A stretch of DNA of 64,000 nucleotides from Schistocerca nitens. Lineage: Eukaryota; Arthropoda; Insecta; Orthoptera; Acrididae. The stretch spans positions 500,126,594 to 500,190,593 of the forward strand of contig NC_064619.1 in the NCBI RefSeq assembly GCF_023898315.1, given 5' to 3'. Of this stretch, positions 1 to 10,867 are shown in pieces. The notes beneath the pieces were generated by a model. That model did not search any database. It was not told where the DNA came from and worked only from the letters and a program-made list of their open reading frames with translations. How positions within the stretch are numbered: the first letter of the stretch is position 1; each line of letters begins with the position of its first letter. The position numbers and the translations under genes are program-made.

Positions 1-1374
1 ATACATGACGAGGCACTGGCATCTACAGCAAACCGACCGAAACCCATCCTTTTTGGATCAAAGATACCGCCCTTGCAACTTGCACTGCATTAAGACGCAT
101 TGCACGCGTTTGGCTGAGCACAACGTCCACAAATGACAACTGCCATCTGCGTACGTCACTAAAAATCACCAGTTCTCACTTCCTTCTGAGGGGTCACCTG
201 ACACAGTACAACATAACACTGCCAATAGTTTGTGAATGATTTTAATTGTTGTGTACACTGAAAGCGAATATCTCAAGCCATGCACGATGTATCACATGTA
301 TAGAAATGGATTCAACATACCGTACTTCTTTTGAACAGTGTATATTGAGTCACCCTCTTTTCTGTGGCATTGAGGCATAAAGGACCAGTGACGCCGTCCC
401 TCTAGCGGTCATCATTTCCATGTGACAATCTACTTGTATTCCCAGAAGCAGTACTGTACCAGTGTCGATCTGATACGGGCGAACAGCACTGGAAAACTCT
501 TATCAAATCGCAGTTCGAACTTCAGTGCGGAGAACCTGGGGGCCGATGCAAACTCGCCTAGCGACTGTCTGCGGTGACCCCGTTCTGAGTGGACTTCACG
601 TCACAGGAAAGCAAGCAAGTGCAGCAGGTACGGTAGGTTATGGCGTCCGTTGCGATGCAACTTCTGGAGTACTTCCGACTGTGAATAATTACAAATCTTC
701 AATACCATTGTGAATTAATGCGTAAGTTCACTTGTCCTTTTGAGGATACTTGAAACGAGCTGACAGTTGGTCACGTAGGCTGAATGTAAGCACCGTGAGA
801 GCGTTACAGAAATTAAAAATCTTTGTACATGGCTGCACGTTCGGACACCCGTAAATAGTTACAATTGAAAGAAAGCCCTCGGTCAGTATTTTTAACGAAT
901 TAACCGCGTTTCAACACTGCTAGGAGTGTCTTCCTCAGAATTTAAATTAAAGAATGGTCTATAACATGGTCACAGAATTATGACTAAAAACGTATGATAC
1001 GGAATATAAGTACAGAATCATCGTGAAAGACTGGCATTACTTATATGTCATTTATAAAATAATAAATATACCAAAAGGGCATTAGTCACAAAGATATTTA
1101 AGATAAAAAATTGTGATGGTGAGCCACTAAGGGCTGCTCGTTACATACGCGGTCACAGGTTGCAAACGGACTATTAATCGTGCCACCGATCACTATTGGC
1201 TAGAAAAACATTAGACTGCGACCCATTTCGAGCAGGTTTATGTAATCATGTGGCACAAATGTAACACATTAATCCTGAAGTAAAACTCAAGCAACTTAAT
1301 TTTATATGCAGCAATGCACTGTGTGGACAGTTTTCTTTTATGCTTCTATGAGGTCTTCTTCATCTGCCATTTCA
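1..1374. other. No gene recognised
   Basis: AT-rich sequence with only short open frames (the longest about 62 codons). Around 880-950 it holds one arm-like stretch with the CGGTTTCAAC / CTTCCTCAGAA theme seen in the inverted-repeat elements at 37064 and 45649, but no partner arm is evident. No splice-flanked conserved coding or RNA gene is seen. Confidence 0.5.
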
Positions 1375-1990
1375 ATGCCGTGGTCCGGGTTCAACCAAAT
1401 TTGGTACACACATCTCTTACTGTCAGACAACAATCGTTATCGGGGTAAGTTTTCACTTGTGTGTTAAAGTTCAGGAGATATGACGTGATAAACACAGAGA
1501 TTCGCGAAAAACTGCCGCATTGTGCATGTCGTTTATATTTACTTCTTTGCTACTAACTCTACTCGCAACACATTTTACAGATGGTCTTCATATATTTCGC
1601 TGTATGTACTTACACAGTAACATCATTTTAAGACAGCTAGTTCAAGATGTATGACGTTATAAACACTGAGACGCTGGAAAAAGGCTGCGTTTTGCATGAA
1701 GTTTTAATACATTTATTCTTTACTGCTAAGGCACTCCTGCCGTAGAGTCGCCTTAAGGAAATTCCTGACAACTGGCAGCGTTTTTGACAGCTTTCAACTG
1801 CGAAGAGCAAACGGCTGTTGGCGAATATAATAGCGGTCTATAGAGCAATGAAGAGGCATTGAAATAGAGACGTATACAAAATCGCATTGTAGTCACGCGA
1901 ACCTGCTGAACCCAGCGTACAAAAACTGTGATACTGCACTTATACGTTTGTAAATTATGTATATTTCTTTGTACGATCATTCCATAATTT
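1375..1990 (-). repeat. R165 unclassified dispersed repeat, copy 1
   Basis: Reading the minus strand, this copy matches 28380-29060 in the same order. First comes a block whose translation includes SPTAVCSSQL and AVKNAASCQ (copy 2 has SPTAVCVSQL and SVKSAARCQ). Next come tandem units of very roughly 165 bp (about 1440-1560 and 1620-1730), each with a 'gacgt(g/t)ata' core, a 'gccgcattgtgcatg'-like core and 'aagtaataaat'-like ends. Last is a block around 1400-1445 that matches 29010-29050. The superfamily is not known to me. The shared block might be old coding sequence of an autonomous parent, but the frames are broken. Confidence 0.65.
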
Positions 1991-2959
1991 TAAAGGTGTT
2001 TTCACGAATATATGGAAATGAGTTTTTTCCATATCAAACCACAAATGCAGTTGGTTTCCTGTTTTCTTTTCTAATAGAAAATAGGCAAAACGAACAGCCG
2101 GGCAATGTCGCGTTTATTAGATAGTGTTCTGTAAAGTGCCCACTACACGAAATACCGCCTTTACCCTCTTAAATGGACACGACAACGAATTACTAGCATC
2201 AGTTTCCTTTTATCCTACACTTTCGACTGCCTGTTTATTTCATTCTTTATAAAAATATCCTTCGTGAAAATATGAAGAAATTTGTTAATTACCGACTATG
2301 GACACATTAGCGCACCTCGTAACGTAACTGGAGTAGTAGCACTCTGCTATTAGAGACGAGATCCTAACTATAAAATGTAAGTGCTCTGAGTTAACGATGG
2401 GTGTTAAAATTCAGTAATTTGAAACGACAAGCGATCCATTAAACGCAAATGCACTGCCACCGTGCGTGCTCGTGCAGTAGTATCGTAATCTGGAGGACAA
2501 CGCCTCAGTCCGGCCCTACGAATTTATGTTTTCCCTAAATGACTTACCTTAAATCTCTTAAAGATGACGCTAGAAGGTAGATTTCCATTCCTATTCTTCC
2601 CCAGTGCAAGACTTCACTCCATCTCTAATGACCTCGTCAACCAGAGGACGTTAAGAACTAATATCCCTTTAAAACGTTTTTTTAAGTGCACCATATAAGC
2701 CATCTGGCGTGTTTAATGCCACGCCACAATCTCTTGTCGACAGCCCACGGTTCTTTCATTTTTCCATGACACTCGCAGCACATTCAGCTAAATGTTCCGA
2801 CAAGTTCTTTTATTACACTGGTCTGCAAAACTTGAGAATGAAAGTAGCTTTTGCATGATGTTTCACTGCCAAGTAACATGGTTCGATAAGCGTTGGACAC
2901 ATAGAGCTGCTACAGGCTACTACAGAGACTAACATAAGGAAATCCGCAATAAGACAAAC
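1991..2959. other. No gene recognised
   Basis: AT-rich non-coding sequence without a recognisable element. It ends where the left arm of the Tc1-like complex begins, near 2960. Confidence 0.5.
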
Positions 2960-3450
2960 AGAAACGACACCTTTTTTTCAAAGACAATACTTACCGGTAC
3001 AGTGAATTCACTGCAATCTACACAGAAGCGCCAAATAAACTGGCACTGGCATGCGTATTCAAATACAGAGATATGTAAACAGGCAGCATACGGCAGTGCG
3101 GTCGGCAACGCCTAAGTAAGACAACAAATGTCTAGCGCAGTTGTTAGATTGGTTACTGCCCCTACAACGGCAGGTTATCAAGATTTAAGCTAGTTTGAAC
3201 GTGGTGTTATAGTCGGCGCACGAGCGATGGGACACAGCATCTCCAAGGTTGCGATGAAGTGTACCGTGAAATATCAGGAATCCGGTAAAATATCAAATCT
3301 CCGACATCGTTGCTGCCGGAAAAAAAGATCCTACAAGAAGCTGACCAACGACGACTGAAGAGAACCGTTCAACGTGACAGAAGTGCAACCCTTCCGCAAA
3401 TTTCTGCAGATTCCAATGCTGGACCATCAACAAGTGTCAGCTAAAGATTG

Positions 3451-3641
3451 GCAAATGGCTCTGAGCACTATGGGACTCAACTGCTGAGGTCATTAGTCCC
3501 CTAGAACTTAGAACTAGTTAAACCTAACTAACCTAACGACATCACAAACATCCATGCCCGAGGCAGGATTCGAACCTGCGACCGTAGCGGTCTTGCGGTT
3601 CCAGACTGCAGCGCCTTTAACCGCACGGCCACTACGGCCGG
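3451..3641 (-). mobile_element. tRNA-headed SINE (family S), copy 1
   Basis: Minus-strand copy with B-box complement GGATTCGAACCTGCG and a T-run-less 3' end at 3451. Target duplication CAGCTAAAGATT at 3438-3449 and 3642-3653 (12 bp). It carries the 'TTAAAGGCGC / CCGCAAGACC' subfamily differences shared with copies 4 and 17. Inserted in C1. Confidence 0.95.
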
Positions 3642-3863
3642 CAGCTAAAGATTCAACGAAACATCAACGATAAGTACTTTCGGAGCAGAAGGAACACTAG
3701 TGTACCCTTGACGGCTGCATGATACGAAGCATTACGCCTCACCAAAGCCTTTCAACACCATTGGACCGTTGATGACTGAAAAAAATTTTGCCTGATCGGA
3801 CGAGTCTCGTTTCAAAGTGTATCGAGCGGACGTGTTCGGGTATGGAGACCACCTCATGAATCC

Positions 3864-4190
3864 ATGGACCCTGCTTGTCAGCAGGAGACAGTTCAAGTAG
3901 GTGAAAGCTCTGTAATGGTGTGGGACGTGTGCAGTTGGAGAGGTGTGGTACCTCTAATACGTCTAGATATGACTCTGACAAGTGACACGTACGTAAGCAT
4001 CCTGTCTGATCACCTGCATCCGTTCATGTCCATTTTTCATTCCGACGGACTTTGGCAATTTCAGCAGCTAACTGCGACACCCCAAACGTACAAAATTACT
4101 GCAGAGTGGCTTCAGAAACACACTTCTGAGTTTAAACACGTTCGCTGGCCACCAAACTCCCCACACATGAAAACTATTGAGCACATCTAG
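3864..4190 (+). pseudogene. Tc1-like transposase remnant of C1 (catalytic region)
   Basis: A 108-codon open stretch covers the middle and late catalytic core of a Tc1-type DDE transposase (cut-and-paste, DD34E group). Visible landmarks are SVMVWDVCSW (usually a VMVWG block), SDHLHPFM, FQQLTATPQTY (normally FQQDNAxPHT, so the second catalytic Asp is replaced by Leu) and WPPNSPHMKTIEHI, which keeps the Glu of the IEH motif. An in-frame stop follows at once, where IEHIWD is expected. The upstream helix-turn-helix part (about 3170-3400) is out of frame and split by the SINE. Non-functional. Confidence 0.8.
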
Positions 4191-4398
4191 GATGCCTTGC
4201 AATGTGCTATTCAGAAGGGATCTCACCCCCTCGTATTCTTACGGATTTATGGACAGCCCTGCAGGATTCATGGTGTCAGTTCCCTCCAACACCACTTCAG
4301 ACATTAGTCGAGTCCATACCACGTCGTGTTGTGGCACTTTTCGCGGGGCTCTACGCGATATTAGGCAGGTGTACCAGTTTTTTTGGCTCTTTAGTGTA

Positions 4399-4865
4399 TG
4401 ACAGTCTCTCGGACGTTATAGAAGGCGGGACATGGTTCTTAAACGGGTATGTGAGCAGCCACATACGGCAATCCATGCTCGGCAGCGAGCTCTCATGCTG
4501 GCCACAAGGTGGTGGAACGGCGCTCCAGTTCTCCTCCAGTGCGGCTGACAGTTGCCCGACGGTCGTTGGTGCATGTAAACACGCTCCTCAGCGTATCCTA
4601 CACATGCTCGGTGGGATTTAAGTCGGAGGAACGGGCAGGCTAGTCCATTCACGTAATATCCACTCTTTCCCATAACTTCTTCACTTGCGCTGTTCGATAC
4701 CGTCGCGCTTTTTTATCCATGAAAAAGAAATCGGGGCCGAATGCACCTCTGAAAAGAAGCACATCGGCAAGAGTACCGTGTACAGTGATGTTGGCTGATA
4801 AGTGTATCTAGTTGAACACAATGCCTTCTCTCACCATAACACCTGGGCCACCATAACGATCATGT
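4399..4865 (-). pseudogene. Tc1-like transposase remnant, arm A
   Basis: On the minus strand the sequence translates, with frame breaks, to the second half of a Tc1-type transposase. There is a block ending GPDFFFMDKKARRYRTA (the usual MDDNARPHRA region; the second Asp becomes Lys), then VKKLWERVDIT, then DWPARSSDLNPTEHV (the third-acid motif SPDLNPxEH, mostly kept), and a C-terminal CGCSHTR block near 4440. Stops after IT and EHV show it is dead. The 5' part is missing, cut at the junction with the retrotransposon at 4866. Confidence 0.75.
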
Positions 4866-6148
4866 ACCAGTCTTCAAAAAGGGTCGATCTGTTGTAGAAT
4901 TTTAGAACATGTTTTTTGCTCGCGTATCATGTAGTTTCTGGAAACCCAGAATCTACTCTGTAGGAATCAACATGCATTCCGGAAACAGCGATCGTGTGAG
5001 ACCCAACTCGCTTTATTTGTTCTTGAGACCCAGAAAATATTAGATACAGGTTCCCAGGTAGATGCTATTTTCCTTGACTTGCGCAAGGCGTTCGATATAG
5101 TTCCGCACTGTCGCCTGATAAACAAGATAAAAGCCTACGGAATATCAGACCAGTTGTGTGGCTGGATTGAAGAGTTTTTAGCAAACAGAACACAGCATGT
5201 TGTTCTCAATGGAGAGACGTCTACAGACGTTAAAGTAACCTCTGGCGTGCCACAGGGGAGTGTTATGGGAGCATTGCTTTTCCCAATATATATAAATGAC
5301 CTAGTAGATAGTGTCGGAAGTTCCATGCGGCTTTTCGCGCATGATGCTGTAGTATACAGAGAAGTTGTAGCATTAGAAAATTGTAGCGAAATGCAGCAAA
5401 ATCTGTAGCGGATAGGCACTTGGTGCAGGAAGTGGCAACCGACCCTTAACATAGACAAATGTATTGCGAATACATAGAAAGAAGGATCCTTTATTGTATG
5501 ATTATATGACAGCGGAACAAACACTGGTAGCAGTTACTTCTGTAAAATATATGGGAGTGTGCGTGCGGAACGATTTGAAGTGGAATGATCATATAAAATT
5601 AATTGTTGGTAAGGCGGGTGCCAGGTTGAGATTCATTGGGAGAGTCCTTCGAAAATGTAGTCCATCAACAAAGGAGGTGGCTTACAAAACACTCGTTCGA
5701 CCTATACTTGAGTATTGCTCATCAGTGTGGGATCCGTACCAGATCGTGTTGACGGAGGAGATAGAGAAGATCCAAAGAAGAGCGGCGCGTTTCGTCACAC
5801 GGTTATTTGGTAAGCGTGATAGCTTTACTGACATGTTTAGCAAACTCAAGTGGCAGACTGCAAGACAGGTGCTCTGCATCGCGGTGTAGCTTGCTGTCCA
5901 GGTTTCGAGAGGGTGCTTTTCTGGATGAGATATCGAATATATTGCTTCCTCCTACCTATACCTCCCGAGGAGATCACGAATGTAAAATTAGAGAGATTCG
6001 AGCGCGCACGGAGGCTTTCCGGCAGTCGTTCTTCCCGCGAACCATACGCGACTGGAACAGAAAATGGAGGTAATGACAGTGGCACGTAAAGTGCCCTCCA
6101 CCACACACTGTTGGGTGGCTTGCGGAGTATAAATGTAGAATGTAGAAT
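4866..6148 (+). mobile_element. 5'-truncated non-LTR retrotransposon (Jockey/I-like), copy 1
   Basis: A LINE fragment lacking its 5' half. It enters within the reverse transcriptase fingers and ends with an untranslated tail (GTAAAGTGCCCTCCACC) and a short tandem ATGTAGA repeat at about 6135-6148. Tails of small repeats rather than poly(A) occur in several non-LTR clades. It sits exactly between the two Tc1-like arms. No clear target duplication is visible. Confidence 0.8.
4900..6073 (+). pseudogene. Reverse transcriptase pseudogene (LINE copy 1)
   Basis: The RT domain in order: QRSCETQLAL (about 4995), DAIFLDLRKAFDIVPH (5068-5110, with the first catalytic Asp), VTSGVPQGSVMGALLFPIYI (5230-5290) and MRLFAHDAVVYR (5320), where the usual FADD box reads FAHD, so one catalytic Asp is lost. 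A stop falls at 5406. A shifted frame from 5464 carries VKYMGVCVRNDLKWNDHI and RPILEYCSSVWDPY (thumb and C-terminal region). A third frame from about 5850 gives FFPRTIRDWN near the C-terminus. At least two frameshifts are needed, so it is inactive. Confidence 0.88.
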
Positions 6149-6608
6149 AATCCTGGGTGCATTACGTGTTCCCACATTTCACCATGAAAGGGTACGCCCA
6201 ACATTGTTGATCATGGTCTTTATGGAGGTCCAGGGCATATGGAGTGCGGGATGCATTAAGTTGCTTGGCCGTATTGACCTCCAGATCTCTGGCCACGCTA
6301 CACTCACCAGGAAACGTTATTGTGACACTGTACTCCATCCTTAAGTGCGTCGTCTTAGGAGTGCAATCGGCCCTGCATTCATGGATAACAGTGCGCTACC
6401 ATATCGAACTGCACACATGCACAAACGGAGGAACTCTTTGAACGAGAGGATATTCGGCGAACGGTCGGGCCATCACGTTCCGCCGACTTAAACCTCATCG
6501 AGCACATGTGGCATGCGATGGAGAGAAGTGCTGAAACACGTCCACATGCACAAGTGACTATCCAGGAGTTGTCAACCACGCTGGTAGGCGAATGGATCGC
6601 CTTACCAT
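6149..6608 (+). pseudogene. Tc1-like transposase remnant, arm B
   Basis: Plus-strand translation gives the catalytic half of the same Tc1-like family as arm A: GRIDLQISGHATLTRKRYCD (the block before the second Asp), LRSAIGPAFMDNSALPYRTA (MDDNARPHRA type; one of the two Asp changed), LFEREDIRRTV, and SADLNLIEHMWHAMERS with the third acidic residue (IEH) kept. At least two frame changes are needed. The C-terminal end is displaced to 8191-8290 by the retrotransposon at 6609-8190. Confidence 0.75.
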
Positions 6609-8190
6609 AACATCTACATCGATACTCTGCAAATCACATTTAAGTGCCTGGCAGATGGTTCATCGAACCACCTTCACAATTGTCTATTATTCCAATCTCG
6701 TATACATCGCGGAAAGAATGAACACCTGTATCGTTCCGTACGAACTGTGATTTCCCTCATTTTATCGTGGTAATCGTTCCTCCCTATGTAGGCCAGTGTC
6801 AACAAAATATTTTCGCATTCGGAGGAGAAAGTTGATGATTGGAATTTCATGAGAAGATTCCGTCGTAACGAAAAACGCCTTTCTTTTAATGATGTCCAGC
6901 CCAAATCCGGTATCATTTCTGTGACACTCTCTCCCATATTTCGTGATACTACAAATTGTGCTGCCTTTCTTTAAACATTTTCGATGTACTCCGTCAGTCC
7001 TATCTGGTAAGGATCCCACACGGCGCAGCACTTTCCTTAGTAGGTCTGTTACATTTTCTAGCTTTCCTGGCAATAAAACGCAGTCTTTCGTTAGCCTTCC
7101 CCACAACAACCAATTTAAGTTGTTCGCAATTGTAATACCTAGGTATTTAGTTGAATTTACGTCTTTTAGATAGGACTGATTTATCGTGTAACCGAAGTTT
7201 AACGAGTTCCTTTTAGCACCCATGTGGATGACCTCACACTTTTGGTTATTTAGGGCCAACTGACACTTTTCGCACCATTCAGATATCTTTTCTAAATCAT
7301 TTTGCAGTTTGTTTTGATCTTGTGATAACTTTATTGCTCGATAAACGACAGCGTCATCTGCAAAAAACAACCGAAGACGGCTGCTCAGATTGTCTCCCAA
7401 ATCGTTTATATAGATAAGGAACAGCAAAGGGCCTATAACGCTACTTTGTGAAACGCCTGAAATCACTTTTGTTTTACTCGATGACTTTCCGTCAATTACT
7501 ACGAACTGTGACCTCTCTGACAGTAAATCACAAATCCAGTCGCATAACTGAGACGATATTCCGTAAGCACGCAATTTCACTACGAGCCGCTTGTGTGGTA
7601 CCGTGTCAAAAGCCTTCCGGAAATCCAGAAATACGGAATCGATCTGAAATCCCTTGTCAATAGCACTCAACACTTCATGTGAATAAAGAGGTAGTTGTGT
7701 TTCACAAGAGCGATGTTTTCTAAAACCATGTTGACAATTTGTCAATAGACCGTTTTCTTCGAGGTAATTCATAATGTTCGAATACAGCATATGTTCCAAA
7801 ATCCTGCTGCATATCGGCGTGAACGGTATGGGCCTGTAATTTCGTGGATTGCTCCTACTACCTTTCTTGAATATTGGTGTAACCTGTGCAACTTTCCAGT
7901 CTTTGGGTACAAATCATTCGTCGAGCAAACGTTTGTATATGGTTGTTAAGTATGGAGCTAATGTAGCAGCCTACTCCGAAAGGAACCTAATTTGTATACA
8001 GTCAGCACCAGAAGACTTGCTTTTATTGATTTGAGTTGCTTCACTACTCGGAGTATATTTACTTCTACGTTACTCATGTTGGCAGCTATTCTCGATTCGA
8101 ATCTGGAATATTTACTTTGTGTTCTTTTGTGAAAGCATTTCGGAAGGCTGTGTTTAGTAACTCTTCTTTGGCAGCACTCCTTTAAATCTT
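6609..8190 (-). mobile_element. 5'-truncated non-LTR retrotransposon (Jockey/I-like), copy 2
   Basis: Minus-strand LINE inserted in the C-terminal part of arm B. Its 3' end is at about 6609, where the minus strand reads GCAGAGTATCGATGTAGATG, a tail resembling that of the element at 4866-6148. The 5' end lies near 8190 inside coding sequence (ELLNTAFRNAFTKEH). The boundaries are approximate and I found no convincing target duplication. Confidence 0.8.
6762..8185 (-). pseudogene. Reverse transcriptase pseudogene (LINE copy 2)
   Basis: Contains a 345-codon open frame (7799 down to 6762) preceded upstream by interrupted coding (VAQVTPIFKKGSRSNPRNYR, about 7830-7900). RT landmarks: NCQHGFRKHRSCETQLP, VFLDFRKAFDTVPHKRL (first Asp), VISGVSQSSVIGPLLFLIYI (normally SGVPQGSVLGP; Pro and Gly both changed to Ser), LFFADDAVVYR with the catalytic Asp pair intact, then VNSTKYLGITIANNLNW. 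After NLNW the frame departs from the family. Fragments resembling the expected C-terminus (FFPRCIRDWN) appear in another frame at 6674-6937. An old copy with an intact FADD but altered neighbouring residues. Confidence 0.88.
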
Positions 8191-8370
8191 TATAGGCAGT
8201 ATGGGAACATGTTGCAGAGCATGCATGACAGCCTGTGGCTGTTCACACACACGCTTTTAAAAATCATGTTCCGCCTTTTCTAATGTCCTGAGGGCTATGG
8301 CGGGTTACGGTGACTTCAGTGTAAGTATTGTTTTGAAAAAAAGTGTTATTTCTGTTTATGGGGTCCTTCC
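8191..8370 (+). mobile_element. Distal end of Tc1-like arm B
   Basis: Continues arm B after the LINE: CRACMTACGCSHTRF in translation, then the 3' non-coding end matching the reverse complement of 2960-3018. The terminus is set at about 8370 because similarity between the arms stops after TTTCTGTTT. Confidence 0.65.
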
Positions 8371-10393
8371 ACTTGTCTCGTATAGGGTGCCTGCAGTATG
8401 CTGCGTTCTCGGAACGCTATACAACAATTCAACCAAATAAGAAGAATGACAGTACTTAACTTGTATTTACAACAAGTTTCGCAAGCGATGGGCGATATCC
8501 AAACAGTAATGTTCTTCGCTAGAGACTAATGTCCAAACAAGTAATGGATATGGATCACCAATAACGTTCTGCGAGTGCCGATCTACAGCTGTCCTAATAC
8601 TGTCCTAATACTGAGCGAGTACTGAGCCGATACTGAGCAGCCGAGGCCGTTTTTTTTCCTTTATTGTTATTTAACACCTAAGGTGGGCTGTCCGAGGCTG
8701 GCAGGAGCGGCGCTTATATTTTCTTCTTGCAGAGGCCGCTCCTGTCGGGGCGCGGTCCTTGTCTGCGGGCTACTGGCTGACGTCACCTCACCGCCTTCTC
8801 TGGTCTTGCGTTCTTCCTCTTCGTTCAGGCGCTTGTGGTTTCACCAGAACGCTGTTCGTCTAATTACCTATTTCTTTCAGTTGCGTTCTGCAGTATCCTG
8901 TATCAGTTCTTTCTATACGTCCAAGTTTCATCAAGCTATGTTGCTTGGCTGTGAAAAAAGTTACTTCAGTCCTTAACGGTTCTTACTCCAATTTCTGTAC
9001 ATATTCGCCGCCGTTATCATTGCTGAGGGAGAAATAACTTCGCTAAAACCATTCTTTCTCGCATGTAAAAATGAATTTCTAAAATCGCCTAAGAACCCTT
9101 CAAATATTTATTTTTTGAGTTAAGAGAGAATATGACAGATCCTAGAAAGAGTTAAAAGTGCATGAATGTTTCGCTAAGGAGAGTTGACATTTAGAGTGAG
9201 AATAAAAATGTCAATCGAAAAGCAAAGCGCTGTCCACTGTTGGTATGTAATGCGAAGCACTAGACATACGAAGTTTAGGCCTGAGGTGCTTTCTTCAAAT
9301 TCATTATGCTATAGTCATATTTTTGTTCATGGTACACATTCATGTTTCTTGAACTCTCGAGTTTGATCATAACACTTCTCACATCGAAATGAAGCATTTT
9401 TAATTTCGAAATAATTTCCCATAATAAGTCTTCAACACTCCAGGCAGAGGCCCAAGATGTTGCGTCTGGAAATCATGCATGTCACAGCACAACTGACAAT
9501 AAGAGATGGACTCCTTCAAAAGTTGTCGTGATGCTATATTATGATGCCCTTTTCGTGTGACACGAGAACGCAATTTCCTGACGTTCTGCTTTTTGACTTC
9601 ATAAGTCTAAACTTTCAACGATTTCCCCTGTCGATAGGGACTGACAGCCATAATATTTATGTTTTAAAGTCGGCAGACGTATTTCATTGTGTTGCAACGA
9701 CCAAAGTATTAACAAATGCTACCATAGATTGTATCCATTTTTGCGATATGGACGCTGCTAAAAGAAGCTTCGCCAATTTCATTGGAAAGTAGATAAGTCG
9801 ACGAATTGCTTTGCAGCTCCTCTGCATCAAGTACTCACCTGGAACACCACTGTCGATATAACCAACGTTACGAATGACACGCTTCATACAACAACCAGTT
9901 CAGTAGCTTCCTTGATGATAAAATCCTTGTGGATAGATGAGCGGAAAACAATAGTATCTCGTGAAACACAATTTTCTAATTGCTTATGAGGAATGTGACA
10001 GGCAAAGTTCAGCCGTCCCACAATAATGTGCATTCGCTAGTCTGCACTAAGTCTCACAGGTACTTACTTCCGGAAAAATAACTTTTCTCTAATACTATTG
10101 AGAGATTTAGTTAGCGATTAGTAAACACTTGGCACAACCGCAAGTTTGATCACGTGACACGAAGTACTGTAAAGACAGAAGAGGTGATTCAATTTTGTCG
10201 TATCTGGCGACCGGTTCACGCGAGGGTTCGAGGAGGGCAGGGCAAATTTACCGTTAACAATCATTTCACAAGACTTCGTGCATATGTGACGCCATTTTGA
10301 CAGCACACGCTCTATTGAAGACAGGAAGTGTTGTTTGTAGACTTTCGTCATTGTACGGTTCAAATCACGACAGGCATACGTAACATCCAAAAC
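8371..10393. other. No gene recognised
   Basis: Mostly unique sequence. A GC-richer patch at 8660-8830 contains a perfect TGACGTCA palindrome at 8778-8785. A small tandem cluster at 8586-8643 repeats CTGTCCTAATA twice and a GAGC(G/C)GATACTGA-like unit. The stretch 8390-9000 looks repeat-like (possible LTR or satellite) but I cannot find a second copy here. Open frames up to 97 codons show no recognisable domain. Confidence 0.4.
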
Positions 10394-10406
10394 AATAACA
10401 TTCACC

Positions 10407-10587
10407 GCGGTTCTAGGCGCGCAGTCCGGAACCGTGCGACTGCTACGGTCGCAGGTTCGAATCCTGCCTCGGGCATGGATGTTTGTGATGTCCTTAGGTT
10501 ATTTAGGTTTAAGTAGTTCTAAGTTCTAGGGGACTTATGACCACAGCAGTTGAGTCCCATAGTGCTCAGAGCCATTTGAACCATTTG
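10407..10587 (+). mobile_element. tRNA-headed SINE (family S), copy 2, 5'-truncated
   Basis: Starts inside the head at GCGGTTCTAGGCGC, so the A-box is incomplete; the B-box GGTTCGAATCC is intact. Ends GAACCATTTG. Perfect 13-bp target duplication AATAACATTCACC at 10394-10406 and 10588-10600, so the truncation happened at integration. Confidence 0.95.
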
Positions 10588-10867
10588 AATAACATTCACC
10601 TCAATTACACAGAACTGCAGGTTATGCTTTATCTTTCCTGCAGGGTTCGTTAACATCGTAGGTATGTTGTTTCTTAATGTGCAAAGTAATGAATTCGTGT
10701 GAGCTGGGCTGTGGATAGGGAAGAGATTAAAATTTTTGCAGGGATTAATTGTAAAATTTATTTTTCCTAAAGAGCTTTCATCAACCTCGACTGAGTGACT
10801 ATTTTCTAATTTACAAGATTAAAAAAAGTCGAAGCCATCCAGCACTGAATCCCTATAACTTACCGTA

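Larger units (their letters stand above)
3019..4398 (+). mobile_element. Tc1-like element C1
   Basis: Bounded by TA at 3019-3020 and 4397-4398. Terminal inverted repeats begin CACAGAAGCGCCAAAT on the left and read TTTTTTTGGCTCTTTAGTG on the right. The flanks join to restore arm A of the surrounding element, so this is a clean insertion at a TA site, as expected of Tc1/mariner. It belongs to the same family as 10868-12053. A SINE is inserted at 3451-3641. The transposase is decayed. Confidence 0.8.
2960..8370. mobile_element. Head-to-head Tc1-like complex (arms A and B) with nested insertions
   Basis: Two copies of one Tc1-like family lie in opposite orientation. Arm A is minus strand (2960-3018 plus 4399-4865). 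Arm B is plus strand (6149-6608 plus 8191-8370). The reverse complement of 4405-4500 aligns with 8205-8300 (shared GGCTGCTCACA versus GGCTGTTCACA, then CGCCTTCTATAACGTCC versus CGCCTTTTCTAATGTCC). The match continues in 2960-3018 versus 8308-8365 (TAAGTATTGT, GAAAAAAAG, TTTCTGTTT), so arm A is itself split by element C1. The inner ends also match (GATCGTTATGGTGGCCCAGG versus GATCATGGTCTTTATGGAGG). Three further elements and one SINE are nested inside. The arrangement could be a foldback derivative or two independent insertions. Confidence 0.7.

Noticed and set aside
4202..4621. 139-codon plus-strand open frame
   Set aside because: It crosses the boundary between C1 and arm A; a shadow of two unrelated transposons.
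5135..5524. 129-codon minus-strand open frame
   Set aside because: Antisense shadow of the reverse transcriptase domain.
8380..9000. Solo LTR
   Set aside because: Some LTR-like feel, but no second LTR, no TG...CA pair with a duplication, and no primer-binding site seen.
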